A DNA stretch of 64,000 nt from Ancylobacter polymorphus (GTDB lineage: Bacteria > Pseudomonadota > Alphaproteobacteria > Rhizobiales > Xanthobacteraceae). The stretch spans positions 124,001 to 188,000 of the forward strand of contig NZ_CP083240.1 in assembly GCF_022836935.1 (NCBI RefSeq), written 5' to 3'. Positions 24,546 through 34,562 of this stretch are shown piece after piece. Both the position numbers and the translations under genes were made by a program. The notes beneath the pieces are model-generated. The model was not told the DNA's origin. It saw only the letters and a program-made list of their open reading frames with translations, and did not search any database. How positions within the stretch are numbered: the first letter of the stretch is position 1; each line of letters starts with the position of its first letter.

Positions 24546-27002
24546 ATGGTGGCGTTGCGCTCCTTCCGCCATTCGGGCCCGTCTTTCTCCGATCTGGTGC
24601 CGTATGCCGCGCTCGTGGCGAACGGCGTCATCCTGCTCAAGGATGGGTCGCTCATGGCAGGCTGGTATTTTGCCGGGCCTGACTCCGAGAGCTCGACGGA
24701 TGCCGAGCGCAACGAGGTGTCCCGGCAGATCAACGCGATCCTGTCGCGGCTCGGCACCGGCTGGATGATCCAGGTCGAGGCGGTGCGGGTTGCCACGTCG
24801 GACTATCCGGCGCGCGAGGAGTGCCATTTTCCCGATGCAGTCACCCGCGCGATCGACGACGAGCGGCGCGCGCGTTTTCAGGAGGGCAGGGGTCACTTCG
24901 AGAGCCGCCACGCGCTCATCCTGACCTGGCGGCCGCCCGAGCGCCGGCGTTCCGGACTTGCCCGCTATGTCTATTCCGACAGCGAAAGCCGTGCCGCACG
25001 CTATGCCGACACCGTCCTCGACAGCTTCCTGTCCTCGATCCGCGAGGTCGAGCAGTATCTCGGCAACGCGCTGTCGATCCGACGCATGGTGACGCGATCG
25101 GTCGAGGAGCGAGGCGGCTTCCAGACCGCCCGCTACGATGAGCTCTTCCAGTTCATCCGCTTCTGCATCACCGGCGAGAACCATCCCGTCCGCCTTCCCG
25201 AGATCCCGATGTATCTCGACTGGCTGGCGACGGCCGAGTTCAGCCACGGCCTCACGCCGATGGTCGACAGCCACTACCTCGCGATTGTCGGCATTGACGG
25301 ACTGCCCGCGGAGAGCTGGCCCGGCATTCTCAATTCGCTCGACCTGATGCCGCTCACCTATCGATGGTCGTCGCGCTTCATCTTCCTCGACGATCAGGAG
25401 GCCCGCGCGCGGCTCGAGCGCACGCGCAAGAAGTGGCAACAGAAGGTCAGGCCGTTCTTCGACCAGCTCTTCCAGACGCAGTCGCGCTCCGTCGACCAGG
25501 ACGCCATGGCGATGGTGGCGGAAACCGAGGACGCCATCGCCCAAGCTTCGTCGCAGTTGGTCGCGTATGGCTACTACACGCCGGTGATCGTGCTGTTCGA
25601 CGACAACGAAACCCGGCTACGTGAGAAGGCGGAAGCCGTCCGCCGGCTCGTCCAGGCCGAGGGCTTCGGCGCGCGGATCGAGACCATCAACGCGACGGAA
25701 GCCTTCCTCGGCAGCCTGCCCGGCAACTGGTACGCGAACATCCGCGAGCCGCTGATCAACACCCGCAACCTCGCCGACCTGGTCCCGCTCAATTCGGTAT
25801 GGTCGGGCGCGCCGACGGCGCCTTGCCCTTACTATCCGCCAGGCTCCCCGCCGCTGATGCTGGTGGCGAGCGGCTCGACGCCGTTTCGCTTGAACCTCCA
25901 TGTCGACGATGTCGGCCATACCTTGATCTTCGGCCCGACTGGCTCTGGGAAGTCGACCCTGCTGGCCCTGATCGCCGCGCAATTCCGTCGCTACGCGCAG
26001 GCGCAGATCTTCGCCTTCGACAAGGGCCGATCCATGCTGCCGGTCACCTTGGCCGCCGCCGGCGATCACTACGAAATCGGAGAGAGCGACGGCGATGGCT
26101 CCCCGACGCTCGCCTTCTGCCCGCTGTCCGAGCTCGGCACGGACGGCGATCGGGCCTGGGCGTCCGAATGGATCGAGACGCTGGTAGCGCTTCAGGGTGT
26201 GACGATCACGCCCGATCATCGCAATGCCATCTCGCGTCAGATCGGCCTGATGGCGTCGGCGAATGGCCGCTCGCTCTCCGATTTCGTGTCGGGCGTGCAG
26301 ATGAGGGAAATCAAGGAAGCACTGCATCACTACACGGTCGACGGACCGATGGGTCAGCTGCTCGATGCGGAAAGCGACGGGCTGTCGCTCCGCACCTTCC
26401 AGACCTTCGAGATCGAGCAGCTGATGAATATGGGCGAGCGCAGCCTCGTGCCGGTGCTGTTGTATCTGTTCCGCCGGATCGAGAAGCGGCTAACCGGCGC
26501 GCCGAGCCTCATCGTGCTCGACGAGGCCTGGCTGATGCTCGGTCACCCGACCTTCAGGGACAAGATCCGCGAATGGCTGAAGGTGTTGCGCAAGGCCAAC
26601 TGCGCGGTGATCCTGGCGACGCAGTCGATTTCGGACGCCGAGCGGTCCGGCATCATCGACGTGCTCAAGGAATCGTGCCCAACCAAAATCTGCCTGCCGA
26701 ATGGCGCGGCGCGTGAGCCGGGTACACGCGAGTTCTACGAGCGCATCGGCTTCAACGAGCGCCAGATCGAGATCGTCGCGACCGCGCTCCCGAAGCGGGA
26801 ATACTACGTGGCTTCGCCCGAAGGCCGGCGGCTTTTCGACATGGCGCTCGGCCCGGTCGCGCTCTCCTTCGCCGGCGCCTCCGGCAAGGAAGACCTCAAG
26901 CAGATTGCCGCGCTGAAGGCCGAGCATGGCGACGGCTGGCCGGCGCGTTGGCTCCAACAGAGAGGAATAGGCGATGCGGAAGCCCTTCTTCACCAAAGCT
27001 AG
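24546..27002 (+). CDS. trbE: TrbE conjugal transfer ATPase (VirB4-like)
   Basis: An 818-residue VirB4-family ATPase. The N-terminal CagE_TrbE_VirB region includes FSDLVPYAALVANGVILLKDGSLMAGW. The C-terminal NTPase has Walker A IFGPTGSGKSTLLALIAAQ near residue 465 and Walker B SLIVLDEAWLMLGHPTF near 660, with CAVILATQSISD after it. It energises the type IV secretion apparatus. It follows trbD by 9 bp and overlaps trbJ by 29 bp. Confidence 0.95.
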   Translation: MVALRSFRHSGPSFSDLVPYAALVANGVILLKDGSLMAGWYFAGPDSESSTDAERNEVSRQINAILSRLGTGWMIQVEAVRVATSDYPAREECHFPDAVTRAIDDERRARFQEGRGHFESRHALILTWRPPERRRSGLARYVYSDSESRAARYADTVLDSFLSSIREVEQYLGNALSIRRMVTRSVEERGGFQTARYDELFQFIRFCITGENHPVRLPEIPMYLDWLATAEFSHGLTPMVDSHYLAIVGIDGLPAESWPGILNSLDLMPLTYRWSSRFIFLDDQEARARLERTRKKWQQKVRPFFDQLFQTQSRSVDQDAMAMVAETEDAIAQASSQLVAYGYYTPVIVLFDDNETRLREKAEAVRRLVQAEGFGARIETINATEAFLGSLPGNWYANIREPLINTRNLADLVPLNSVWSGAPTAPCPYYPPGSPPLMLVASGSTPFRLNLHVDDVGHTLIFGPTGSGKSTLLALIAAQFRRYAQAQIFAFDKGRSMLPVTLAAAGDHYEIGESDGDGSPTLAFCPLSELGTDGDRAWASEWIETLVALQGVTITPDHRNAISRQIGLMASANGRSLSDFVSGVQMREIKEALHHYTVDGPMGQLLDAESDGLSLRTFQTFEIEQLMNMGERSLVPVLLYLFRRIEKRLTGAPSLIVLDEAWLMLGHPTFRDKIREWLKVLRKANCAVILATQSISDAERSGIIDVLKESCPTKICLPNGAAREPGTREFYERIGFNERQIEIVATALPKREYYVASPEGRRLFDMALGPVALSFAGASGKEDLKQIAALKAEHGDGWPARWLQQRGIGDAEALLHQS

Positions 27003-27774
27003 TCTTGCCGCGTCGATGGCCCTCGTGGCGACGATGGCTCATGTCTCGCCAGCCCTCTCGGGATCGGCGACCGGCGGAGCCACCGAATGGACGCAGCTCC
27101 TGAACAACGGCGAGCTCGTGACGATGGTGACGAAGTCAACCGAGCAGATCAACAATCAAGTCACGCAGATCACGCAACTCGGGGAGCAGATCCAGAACCA
27201 GCTGCGTATCTACGAGAACATGCTGCAGAACACCGCCCAGCTGCCGAACCACATCTGGGGGCAGGTGGAGAACGATCTCAACCGGCTGCGCAGCCTTGCC
27301 GCTCAAGGGCAGGGTATCGCCTTCTCGATGAGCAATGCCGACGACGTGTTGAAGCAGCGCTTCCAGAGCTATGCCGACTTCAAGACCAACCTCCCCAACG
27401 GAGCGACCTTCGCCTCGACCTATCAGAACTGGTCGACGACCAACCGCGACACGATCGCCGGCACGCTGAAGGCGGCCGGCCTCACCGCCGAGCAGTTCTC
27501 GTCGGAAGAATCGACGATGAGCTCGCTGCGCACGATGTCGCAATCGGCCGACGGGCAGATGAAGGCGCTCCAGGTCGGCCACCAGATCGCCGCCCAGCAA
27601 GTCGCGCAATTCCAGAAGCTGCGCGGCCTCGTATCCCAGCAGACGACGATGATGGGGACGTGGTTCCAGTCCGAGCAAGCGGACAAGGATCTCGCGCAGG
27701 CCCGGCGCGAGCAGTTCTTCAACGCGACGACGCCAGGTGTCCGTGGCGGGCAAACGATGGAGCCGCGCTGGTGA
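26974..27774 (+). CDS. trbJ: TrbJ (VirB5-like) conjugal transfer protein
   Basis: A 266-residue secreted protein. A signal peptide (residues 1-30, TKASLAASMALVATMAHVSPALS) is followed by helical coiled-coil sequence (STEQINNQVTQITQLGEQIQNQLRIYENMLQNTAQ), typical of VirB5/TrbJ. Its last ten residues, RGGQTMEPRW, are nearly the same as the end of the next gene product, TrbK (RGGQEMKPRW). The stop overlaps the trbK start (GTGA). Confidence 0.92.
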   Translation: MRKPFFTKASLAASMALVATMAHVSPALSGSATGGATEWTQLLNNGELVTMVTKSTEQINNQVTQITQLGEQIQNQLRIYENMLQNTAQLPNHIWGQVENDLNRLRSLAAQGQGIAFSMSNADDVLKQRFQSYADFKTNLPNGATFASTYQNWSTTNRDTIAGTLKAAGLTAEQFSSEESTMSSLRTMSQSADGQMKALQVGHQIAAQQVAQFQKLRGLVSQQTTMMGTWFQSEQADKDLAQARREQFFNATTPGVRGGQTMEPRW

Positions 27775-27971
27775 GCCGGCCGGTCGTCATGGCAGCGCTG
27801 GCGGCGGTCCTCGCGCTCGTCGGCCTCACGGCGATCTGGTTCGTCGTCACGCCCCGGCCGGAGACCACAGCGCCGTCGGTGCAGGAGCAGCGCCAGCGCG
27901 CCGAGGACTTCCTCGGCGGCGATCCCAATCGCCCGGTGCGCGGCGGGCAGGAGATGAAACCACGATGGTAG
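27771..27971 (+). CDS. trbK: TrbK-like entry-exclusion candidate
   Basis: A 66-residue protein starting at a GTG that overlaps trbJ. It has one N-terminal membrane segment (VVMAALAAVLALVGLTAIWFVV) and a short charged tail ending RGGQEMKPRW. Position and size fit TrbK, the entry-exclusion lipoprotein, but there is no lipobox cysteine, so it is the alternative, membrane-anchored type. It overlaps trbL by 7 nt. Confidence 0.75.
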   Translation: MSRPVVMAALAAVLALVGLTAIWFVVTPRPETTAPSVQEQRQRAEDFLGGDPNRPVRGGQEMKPRW

Positions 27972-29155
27972 TCACCCGTCCGTCGCGCGCGATCGAGATC
28001 AGCTTCATCGTCATTGCCCTCATCCTGCTCGCCAGCGCGCCGGCGCTCGCCCAGCAGGGGAGCGTACTCACGACGCTCGAGAACCAGGTCTCGACAGCCG
28101 CAAAAGGCTGGGAGACGACGGTCATGAATGCGGCGCGCTCCCTGTTCTGGATCCTCGCGGGCATCGAGGTGGGCATCGCCGCGGTGTGGCTCGCCCTGCA
28201 GGCGGCCTCGCTCGATGCCTGGTTCGCCGAGCTCGTGCGCCGGATCATGTTCATCGGCCTGTTCGCCTTCATCCTCGACAGGGGACCGAGCTTCGCCAAG
28301 GCGATCGTCGACAGCCTGTTTCAGATCGGAGCCGATGGCGGCTCGGCCTCGCCGGCGAACATCTTCGACGCCGGCATCCGTGTGGCCTCCAAGATGTCGG
28401 AGCAGGCAAAGTTCGGCCTGTTCGAGGACAATGCGCTCGCCATTGCCGCCGTCTTCGCCATGGTCATCGTCGTCATCGCCTTCAGCCTGGTCGCGGCGAT
28501 CTTCATTGCGGTGATGGTCGAGATGTATGTCGGCCTTCTTGCCGGGATGATCATGCTCGGCCTCGGAGGTTCGTCCTTCACCAAGGACTTTGCCGTCCGC
28601 TACCTCGTCTATGCCTTCTCGGTCGGCATGAAGCTGATGGCGCTGGTGATGATCGCGCGTATCGGTTCGGAAGTGCTGCTCGGCCTCGCCGAAGCGCCGA
28701 CGGCCACATCCGATCAGTTCATCACGACGCTCGCCATCGCCGGCATCTCCGTCGTCGTGTTCATCATCGCCATGTATGTGCCACCGATCGTCCAGGGCGT
28801 CGTACAGGGCGCCTCGATCTCCGGCGGCATGGAAGCGATCCGCCATGGCACGCAGGCCGCGACCTTCGCTGCCGGCGGCGCCTTCCTCGGCGCCAGCGCG
28901 GCAATGTCCGGCGCGTCGGCGGCGAGGAGCGCCCGAGCTGGTGGCTCCTCGATGGCGGGAGCAGCGTTGCGCGGCATGGCGGCCGGCATCGGCAATGCCG
29001 GATGGGCAGCCGGCTCGGCGGCCAAGGAAAAGGCGATCGCGGCGCCGGGCGCCTATGCCGGATCGCTGCTCGGATTGGCGAACGCCAAGCTCGATCAGTC
29101 GCGGCAGAAATCGCCGCCGCCACCGCCACCGCCACCGCCGATTCAGGACAAGTGA
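27965..29155 (+). CDS. trbL: TrbL (VirB6-like) inner-membrane channel protein
   Basis: A 396-residue polytopic protein with an N-terminal hydrophobic leader (EISFIVIALILLASAPALAQQ) and at least five further membrane segments. A long Ala/Gly-rich region follows (AAGGAFLGASAAMSGASAARSARAGG). It ends with a run of nine prolines before IQDK. TrbL forms part of the inner-membrane translocation channel. Confidence 0.92.
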   Translation: MVVTRPSRAIEISFIVIALILLASAPALAQQGSVLTTLENQVSTAAKGWETTVMNAARSLFWILAGIEVGIAAVWLALQAASLDAWFAELVRRIMFIGLFAFILDRGPSFAKAIVDSLFQIGADGGSASPANIFDAGIRVASKMSEQAKFGLFEDNALAIAAVFAMVIVVIAFSLVAAIFIAVMVEMYVGLLAGMIMLGLGGSSFTKDFAVRYLVYAFSVGMKLMALVMIARIGSEVLLGLAEAPTATSDQFITTLAIAGISVVVFIIAMYVPPIVQGVVQGASISGGMEAIRHGTQAATFAAGGAFLGASAAMSGASAARSARAGGSSMAGAALRGMAAGIGNAGWAAGSAAKEKAIAAPGAYAGSLLGLANAKLDQSRQKSPPPPPPPPPIQDK

Positions 29156-29173
29156 GGGGAGACGCGCTTCAGC

Positions 29174-29833
29174 ATGGCCGCCAGTCCGCCCGACAATCCC
29201 TATATCGCCGCCCGCCAGGAATGGAACGAGCGCTATGGCTCCTATGTGAAGGCGGCGGCCGCGTGGCGTCTCGTCGGCATCACCGGCATGCTGATGGCCG
29301 TGGTCGGCTTCAGCTACGCGCTTTATCAGAGCACGCAGGTCAAGCTCGTTCCCTACATCGTCGAGGTCGACCGGCTCGGCACCGCGGTGACGGCCGGCTT
29401 CCCCCAGCAGATCGAATATGCTGACCCGCGCGTCGTGCGCGCGACGCTTGGCACCTTCGTCTCGAACTTCCGCAGCGTGACGCCCGACGCGGTGGTCCAG
29501 AAGCAATACATCGACCGCACCTACGCGCTGCTGCGCACCTCCGATCCGGCGACCGAGAAGATCAACGCCTGGTTCCGCGGCAATTCCCCCTTCGAGAAGG
29601 CGAGGAACGCGACGGTGGCGATCGAAGTCAACAACGTCGTGCCGCTCTCGAACCAGAGCTACCAGATCGACTGGACCGAATATGAGCGCGATCGGAAGGG
29701 CAAGGAGACCGCCGTGCGCCGCTTCCGCGGCATCGCGACCGTGACTCTGACCCCGCCGCAGGACGAGGGCGTCATCCGCCTCAATCCGATCGGTCTCTAT
29801 CTGCGGGACTTCGAATGGACCGCCCAGCTGTGA
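29174..29833 (+). CDS. trbF: TrbF (VirB8-like) transfer protein
   Basis: A 219-residue VirB8-like protein with a cytoplasmic N terminus ([21 protein letters not shown]), one membrane helix ([19 protein letters not shown], about 36-55) and a periplasmic domain ([16 protein letters not shown] … [11 protein letters not shown]). It is a bitopic scaffold of the type IV secretion core. It lies 18 bp after trbL behind a GGGGAG site. Confidence 0.93.
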   Translation: MAASPPDNPYIAARQEWNERYGSYVKAAAAWRLVGITGMLMAVVGFSYALYQSTQVKLVPYIVEVDRLGTAVTAGFPQQIEYADPRVVRATLGTFVSNFRSVTPDAVVQKQYIDRTYALLRTSDPATEKINAWFRGNSPFEKARNATVAIEVNNVVPLSNQSYQIDWTEYERDRKGKETAVRRFRGIATVTLTPPQDEGVIRLNPIGLYLRDFEWTAQL

Positions 29834-29850
29834 AAGGCCCGCACATTCCG

Positions 29851-30687
29851 ATGACAAGAGAAGGAACGATCATTGCCGCCACGCTGCTCGCGCTGTCGGC
29901 CGTCATGGCGATGGGTTTCGTCGCAGCGCCGGCCGCCGCCCAGGGGATGAGCGCGAACGAGGCCCGCGGCACCAACATCTCCGGACAGTGGCGCGGTTCG
30001 CGCGGGCTGGTCACCAGAGGGGCGGACGGAAAGGTGATCTTCCTCTATGGCGAGATCCAGCCCTCGGTCGTGTGCTCGCCCCTGCAGGTCTGCGATATAG
30101 AGCTGCAGGCCGGCGAGGTGGTGCGTGATGTGCTCGTCGGCGACACAGTGCGCTGGAAGGTCGAGCCGGCGACGTCCGGAGCCGTGGGCGGGCAGGCGAT
30201 CCATCTGATCGTCAAGCCGGCCGAGCCGGGGCTTGTCACCTCGATGGTGGTGACGACGTCGCGGCGCACCTACCACATCCAGCTCAAATCGCATCAGAGC
30301 CAGTACATGGCGCGCATCGGCTTCGAGTACCCCGAAGACGTGTCGACCCGCCTTTCCGACATCAACGCGAGGCTCGAGGCAAGCACCATCCCGGGCGCCG
30401 GCGTGCCGGCCGAGCAGCTGAACTTCCAATACAGCGTCAGCGGCAATGCCGGCTGGCGGCCGACCCGCGTCTATTCGGACGGCCAGAAGACCTACATTCA
30501 GTTTCCGCGCTCGATGTCCGGACAGGACGCCCCGGTGCTCTTCGTCGTCTCCGGTGGCCAGAACCGCATCGTCAACTACCGCATGAAGGGCAACATGATG
30601 GTGGTCGACTACAACGTCGAGCGCGCCGTGCTCGTCTCCGGCGTCGGCTGGCACCAGGACAAGATCACCATCAGCAGGGGAGGGTAG
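29851..30687 (+). CDS. trbG: TrbG (VirB9-like) transfer protein
   Basis: A 278-residue VirB9/TrbG-family protein. A signal peptide covers residues ~1-31 (…[19 protein letters not shown]), and the C-terminal beta domain includes [31 protein letters not shown]. It forms the outer-membrane core complex with TrbH and TrbI. The start at 29851 is preferred for its signal peptide; an in-frame start at 29815 would overlap trbF. Confidence 0.9.
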   Translation: MTREGTIIAATLLALSAVMAMGFVAAPAAAQGMSANEARGTNISGQWRGSRGLVTRGADGKVIFLYGEIQPSVVCSPLQVCDIELQAGEVVRDVLVGDTVRWKVEPATSGAVGGQAIHLIVKPAEPGLVTSMVVTTSRRTYHIQLKSHQSQYMARIGFEYPEDVSTRLSDINARLEASTIPGAGVPAEQLNFQYSVSGNAGWRPTRVYSDGQKTYIQFPRSMSGQDAPVLFVVSGGQNRIVNYRMKGNMMVVDYNVERAVLVSGVGWHQDKITISRGG

Positions 30688-30690
30688 GTG

Positions 30691-31143
30691 ATGACCCAGC
30701 GACACCTCGTCCCCCGCCTCCTTGTCGTCGCCCTGGCCGCCGCGCTGCTCGCCGGCTGCCAGACCTTCGGAACCGAAGGCCTCGTGGCCAGCTCCGCGCC
30801 GCAGGAGATTTCAGGTCCCGCCGCTAGCGCCATCGCCGGCGACATGGTCAGCCGCCTGGCCGAACATGTCGGACCCGGAACCGGGACGATTCTGTTGAAA
30901 CCGGACGGCTCCCCGTTTGGCGGTGCGCTGGAAGCCTCGCTGAAGGCCTGGGGCTATGCCGTGGTCAGCGATCAGAAGGCCGAAGGTGAGAAGCTCATCC
31001 CGCTCGCCTATGTGATCGGCAGCTATGACGGCCAGGTGCTCGCGCGCCTCTCGACGGGCTCGCTCGATCTTGGCCGCGCCTACACCGCGACCGCGGCCGG
31101 CGCGACGCCAACGAGTCCGCTTTCGGTCATGCAGCGCGGGTGA
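30691..31143 (+). CDS. trbH: TrbH (VirB7-like) lipoprotein
   Basis: A 150-residue lipoprotein. The leader [18 protein letters not shown] carries a clear lipobox LAGC, so acylation should occur at Cys ~24. Outer-membrane lipoproteins of this position stabilise TrbG. A GTG just before the ATG at 30691 is an alternative start. It lies 12 bp before trbI. Confidence 0.88.
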   Translation: MTQRHLVPRLLVVALAAALLAGCQTFGTEGLVASSAPQEISGPAASAIAGDMVSRLAEHVGPGTGTILLKPDGSPFGGALEASLKAWGYAVVSDQKAEGEKLIPLAYVIGSYDGQVLARLSTGSLDLGRAYTATAAGATPTSPLSVMQRG

Positions 31144-31155
31144 GGGGAGGGGAGC

Positions 31156-32442
31156 ATGGTTCAATCCCTCAAGCTCGGCGGCGACGCCGCAGAACCGAAG
31201 ATCCGGCGGATCAATCGCCTGCCGATCGTCATCGCGATCGTTCTGGTCGTCGCCTTTCTCGCCGTGATCATTTACGGGCTGAGCTCGCGCGGACTGTATT
31301 TCTCGCGCAACCCGTCGATCGAGCAGGCCGGCGGCGCACCTGCGTCGACCTATGCCGACCAGTTGAAGCGCGGCGTCTCGGACGGGATCATCGGCGATCC
31401 CGCGGAGGCGCCAGTGTTTCAGCCGACGCCGCCGGAGCGGACAGAGCCCGCGGCAGCGCCAAAGCCCGCTGTCGTGCAGCCTGAGCGGCAGACGGAAGGC
31501 GAGTCGGACGCCGCGTGGCGGGCGCGGCTCAAACGAGAGGCCGACGAGCAGTATTATCGCGAGCTCCAGCGACAGCGCATGGCGCGGATGCAGGCCAACG
31601 ACACGGCCTATGACTCGCCGCTCGCGGTCAACGTCGACAAGCTGCGCAGCAACGCACGGAGCGATCCCGGCGCCGCGCAACCCGCCAGCGCCAGCGCCAC
31701 GGGCGCCGGAGCGGCCGCCGATCTCTACGGCGCCGCGCTCCGCGCCGGCCTCACCGGCCAGAACCTCGACCCGAACGCCCAACGGACGAAGGAGGACTTC
31801 TTCAATGCCGACATCAAGGAGCTCGGCTATCTCCCCAACCAGGTCGTGCCACAGCGCTCGCTCTATGAGCTCAAGCGCGGCTCGGTGATCCCTGCGACGC
31901 TCATCACCGGCATCAACTCCGACCTTCCCGGCCGCATCACCGCGCAGGTCAGCCAGAACGTCTACGACAGCGCCACCGGGCACCGGCTGCTCATCCCGCA
32001 GGGAACGAAGCTGTTCGGTCGCTATGACAGCAAGGTCTCGTTCGGCCAGTCCCGCGTGCTCGTCGTCTGGACTGACATCATCTTCCCGAACGGATCGACG
32101 CTGCAGATCGGCGGCATGGCCGGGACCGATGCCGAGGGCTATGGTGGCTTCAATGACAAGGTGAACAACCACTATCTGAAGACCTTCGGGTCCGCGATCC
32201 TGCTCGCTATCATCGGCGCCGGCATGGACATGGCGATCCCGCAAAACAACAATCCGTTCGACAATGGAAACAGCGCCGAGGACGCCGCGCGGCGGAATTT
32301 CGCGGAGACCTTCGGTCGGGTCGCGGAGCGAACCATCAACAAAAACCTCGACGTCCAGCCAACGCTTGAAATCCGACCCGGTTACAAGTTCAACGTCCTC
32401 GTCGATCAGGACATCATTTTCCCTGGAATTTATCGTGGTTGA
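31156..32442 (+). CDS. trbI: TrbI (VirB10-like) transfer protein
   Basis: A 428-residue VirB10-family protein with one N-terminal membrane segment (LPIVIAIVLVVAFLAVIIYGL, ~22-42), a Pro/Ala-rich periplasmic spacer (EAPVFQPTPPERTEPAAAPKPAVV) and the C-terminal beta-barrel domain (SLYELKRGSVIPATLITGINSDLPG … RLLIPQGTKLFGRYDSKVSFGQSRVLVVWTDIIFPNG). It spans the envelope and closes the trb operon. It appears complete; a foreign catabolic block starts directly after it. Confidence 0.94.
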   Translation: MVQSLKLGGDAAEPKIRRINRLPIVIAIVLVVAFLAVIIYGLSSRGLYFSRNPSIEQAGGAPASTYADQLKRGVSDGIIGDPAEAPVFQPTPPERTEPAAAPKPAVVQPERQTEGESDAAWRARLKREADEQYYRELQRQRMARMQANDTAYDSPLAVNVDKLRSNARSDPGAAQPASASATGAGAAADLYGAALRAGLTGQNLDPNAQRTKEDFFNADIKELGYLPNQVVPQRSLYELKRGSVIPATLITGINSDLPGRITAQVSQNVYDSATGHRLLIPQGTKLFGRYDSKVSFGQSRVLVVWTDIIFPNGSTLQIGGMAGTDAEGYGGFNDKVNNHYLKTFGSAILLAIIGAGMDMAIPQNNNPFDNGNSAEDAARRNFAETFGRVAERTINKNLDVQPTLEIRPGYKFNVLVDQDIIFPGIYRG

Positions 32443-32485
32443 GCGGAGGGAGCTGCGGATTGGCTGTTTGATTCGATTGAACGAG

Positions 32486-32664
32486 GCCATAGCCAATGGT
32501 CAGGTCGCCCAGCTTCCTGGACATCTCAACCGTGCGCTGGACAAGGCCTGACGCAGGAACAGGCCGGGGAGGTCATCACGCAGATCGCCTTTTACGCCGG
32601 CTGGCCGCAGGCGTTCTCAGCAGGGCCGGTGGCGAAGCAGGTGTTCGAGAGCCGCCCGAAATAG
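32486..32664 (+). pseudogene. 3' remnant of a carboxymuconolactone-decarboxylase-like gene
   Basis: The DNA encodes ANGQVAQLPGHLNRALD, then in another frame TQEQAGEVITQIAFYAGWPQAFSAG. This matches the end of the intact gene at 43225-44016 (ANGQVAQLAGHLNRGLN, TQEQAGEVVTQVAFYAGWP). A one-base deletion near 32548 shifts the frame, and everything upstream of ANGQ is missing. It lies directly after trbI. Confidence 0.75.
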
Positions 32665-32773
32665 CCGCCTCTCCAGAGCGGTGCTGGCAGCATCGCCAGC
32701 TTGTCTGAGCATCCTTCCCCCTGCGTCGAGCTTGCCTCCAGCTTGCCTCAACCCGACCGAAAGGACCTTTATC

Positions 32774-33241
32774 ATGAAGAAGACCCTTATGGCCGCCGGC
32801 CTGACCGCGACCCTGGCCGGCGCTCCCGCCGTTGCTCAGACCGTCGATGTCTTCCCGAGCGGCCATACGCCGACCATCACCGGAAACGGGCAGAACTTTT
32901 CGGGCCATGTGGCCATAGACCTGCTCACCCCGTCGTCCGTGCAAACCCCGTCCTCGTCGGGCCTGGTCACCTTTGCGCCCGGCGCTCGTACCGCATGGCA
33001 CACTCATCCGGCGGGGCAGATGCTTATCGTCACGGCCGGAACGGGCTGGGTCCGACAGGAAGGTCAGGATCGGCGCGTGATCAAGCCGGGCGACGTGGTG
33101 TGGATCCCCGCCGGCGTCAAGCACTGGCACGGCGCCACCGAGTCCAATGGCATGAGCCATTTTGCAATCACCTACATACAGGACGGCAAGAATGCCGATT
33201 GGCTGGAGCTCGTCACCGACGAGGACTATCGCGCGCAGTAA
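32774..33241 (+). CDS. Secreted cupin, mandelonitrile-lyase-like
   Basis: A 155-residue cupin with a signal peptide (MKKTLMAAGLTATLAGAPAVAQ). The single cupin domain carries the metal site: [18 protein letters not shown] (two His and a Gln) and later KHWHGATESN (His). It is about half identical to the cupin at 39743. Both resemble manganese cupins annotated as (R)-mandelonitrile (hydroxynitrile) lyases; a cyanohydrin substrate is not shown here. An AAAGGA site precedes the ATG. Confidence 0.8.
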   Translation: MKKTLMAAGLTATLAGAPAVAQTVDVFPSGHTPTITGNGQNFSGHVAIDLLTPSSVQTPSSSGLVTFAPGARTAWHTHPAGQMLIVTAGTGWVRQEGQDRRVIKPGDVVWIPAGVKHWHGATESNGMSHFAITYIQDGKNADWLELVTDEDYRAQ

Positions 33242-33405
33242 TTCTGCGGAAAGCGATCGCACCGACGCGGCACGCGACAGCGATCAATCTAGCGGTGATC
33301 GACACGGCGCCGGTCCGACCAGGCCGGCATCTCGTCCGCGGCGACGATTTAGCGAGCCTGCCCCGATCGTCCGCCATTGGGCAGCGCGCAGCAGCGATGC
33401 TGCTT

Positions 33406-34299
33406 TCAGCCGCGATAGCGCATCGCTTCTACCAGGACGCTGAAAGCCGACGAAGGTTCCCGACGGCTCGGATAGTAGAGGTGGTATCCTGGGAAGGGCG
33501 AACACCAGTCCGCGAGAACCTGAATCAACCGGCCGTCGGCGATGAACGGCGCCGCCCGGTCCTCCGGTAGAAAGGCTAGGCCCAGACCAGAAAGAACAGC
33601 GTCCAGCATCGGACCGGAGCTGTTGTAGACCAGTTGTCCGTCGACCCGGACCTTCAGCTCACGCCCGTCCTTTTCGAATTCCCAGGCGTAGAGCCCGCCA
33701 TAGGTCGGTAGCCGAATATTGATGCAGTTGTGGGTAATGAGGTCCTGCGGTTTGAGAGGTCCGGGACGCGTATCAAAGTATGATGGCGCCCCCACCACGA
33801 CCATACGCATTTCCGGACCGACGGGCACGGCGATCATATCCTTGGCGACATGCTCGCCCAACCGGATGCCGGCATCGATACGTTGGGCCACGATATCGGT
33901 CAGGCCATAGTCAATGGTGATCTCCACCTTGATGTCGGGATAGGCGGGCAATATGCGCTCGAGGGCTGGCGCGATGATCGACCGAACCGCGTGCTCATCG
34001 GCGGTGAGCCGAATGGTGCCGGCTGGCTTCACGCGATACTCGCCCAAGGCGTTCATGCCGGCGATGATCCCCTCGAAATGGGGACCGATCGTCTGGAGCA
34101 AGCGGTCTCCCGCTTCCGTGGGCGCTACGCTTCGGGTGGTGCGGGCCAACAGGCGAACTCCCAGTCGCGCCTCCAACTGACGAATGGTGTAGCTGAGCGC
34201 GGGTTGGGAGACTCCAAGCTTTGCTGCCGCCCGGGTGAAGCTGCTCTCCTCGGCCACCACGAGAAAGGCTTGCAGATCGCCCAGATCATCCCGCTGCAT
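33406..34299 (-). CDS. LysR-family transcriptional regulator
   Basis: A 297-residue LysR regulator. The N-terminal winged HTH reads LQAFLVVAEESSFTRAAAKLGVSQPALSYTIRQLEARLGVRLLART. The C-terminal ligand-binding domain (residues ~90-297) includes GTIRLTADEHAVRSIIAPALERIL, like regulators of quinone or aromatic stress genes. It is divergent from the carboxylesterase (263-bp gap), which it probably controls. Convergent with the cupin. Confidence 0.9.
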   Translation of the reverse strand: MQRDDLGDLQAFLVVAEESSFTRAAAKLGVSQPALSYTIRQLEARLGVRLLARTTRSVAPTEAGDRLLQTIGPHFEGIIAGMNALGEYRVKPAGTIRLTADEHAVRSIIAPALERILPAYPDIKVEITIDYGLTDIVAQRIDAGIRLGEHVAKDMIAVPVGPEMRMVVVGAPSYFDTRPGPLKPQDLITHNCINIRLPTYGGLYAWEFEKDGRELKVRVDGQLVYNSSGPMLDAVLSGLGLAFLPEDRAAPFIADGRLIQVLADWCSPFPGYHLYYPSRREPSSAFSVLVEAMRYRG

Positions 34300-34562
34300 T
34301 CATAACGCTCCTTTATAAGGCTATGCAGCATTTACCATCTAGTGACGGGCGGCGGCAAAGGCTAAAAAGCGGTCTCGTCGCCCGTCGAGCTCCGATTGCT
34401 GAACGTGCGTGACCCGTATCAGCCTGACCGATCTGTTTCACTGGGAAGCGTTGCACCTGATGCCTGCGCGCAAATCCCGGTCGTGAGATCCCTTATCCGG
34501 CCATCGGAAGTGCCCAGCACGAGATGATGCTTTTGCGGTGCCAGAAAATATGAAAGAAATAC

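Noticed and set aside
27719..29857. A 712-codon minus-strand frame across trbK-trbL-trbF
   Set aside because: Shadow of conserved trb genes, with repetitive His/Asp/Arg composition and no family likeness.
30811..32496. A 561-codon minus-strand frame under trbH-trbI
   Set aside because: Antisense to recognisable TrbH and TrbI; composition typical of a shadow frame.
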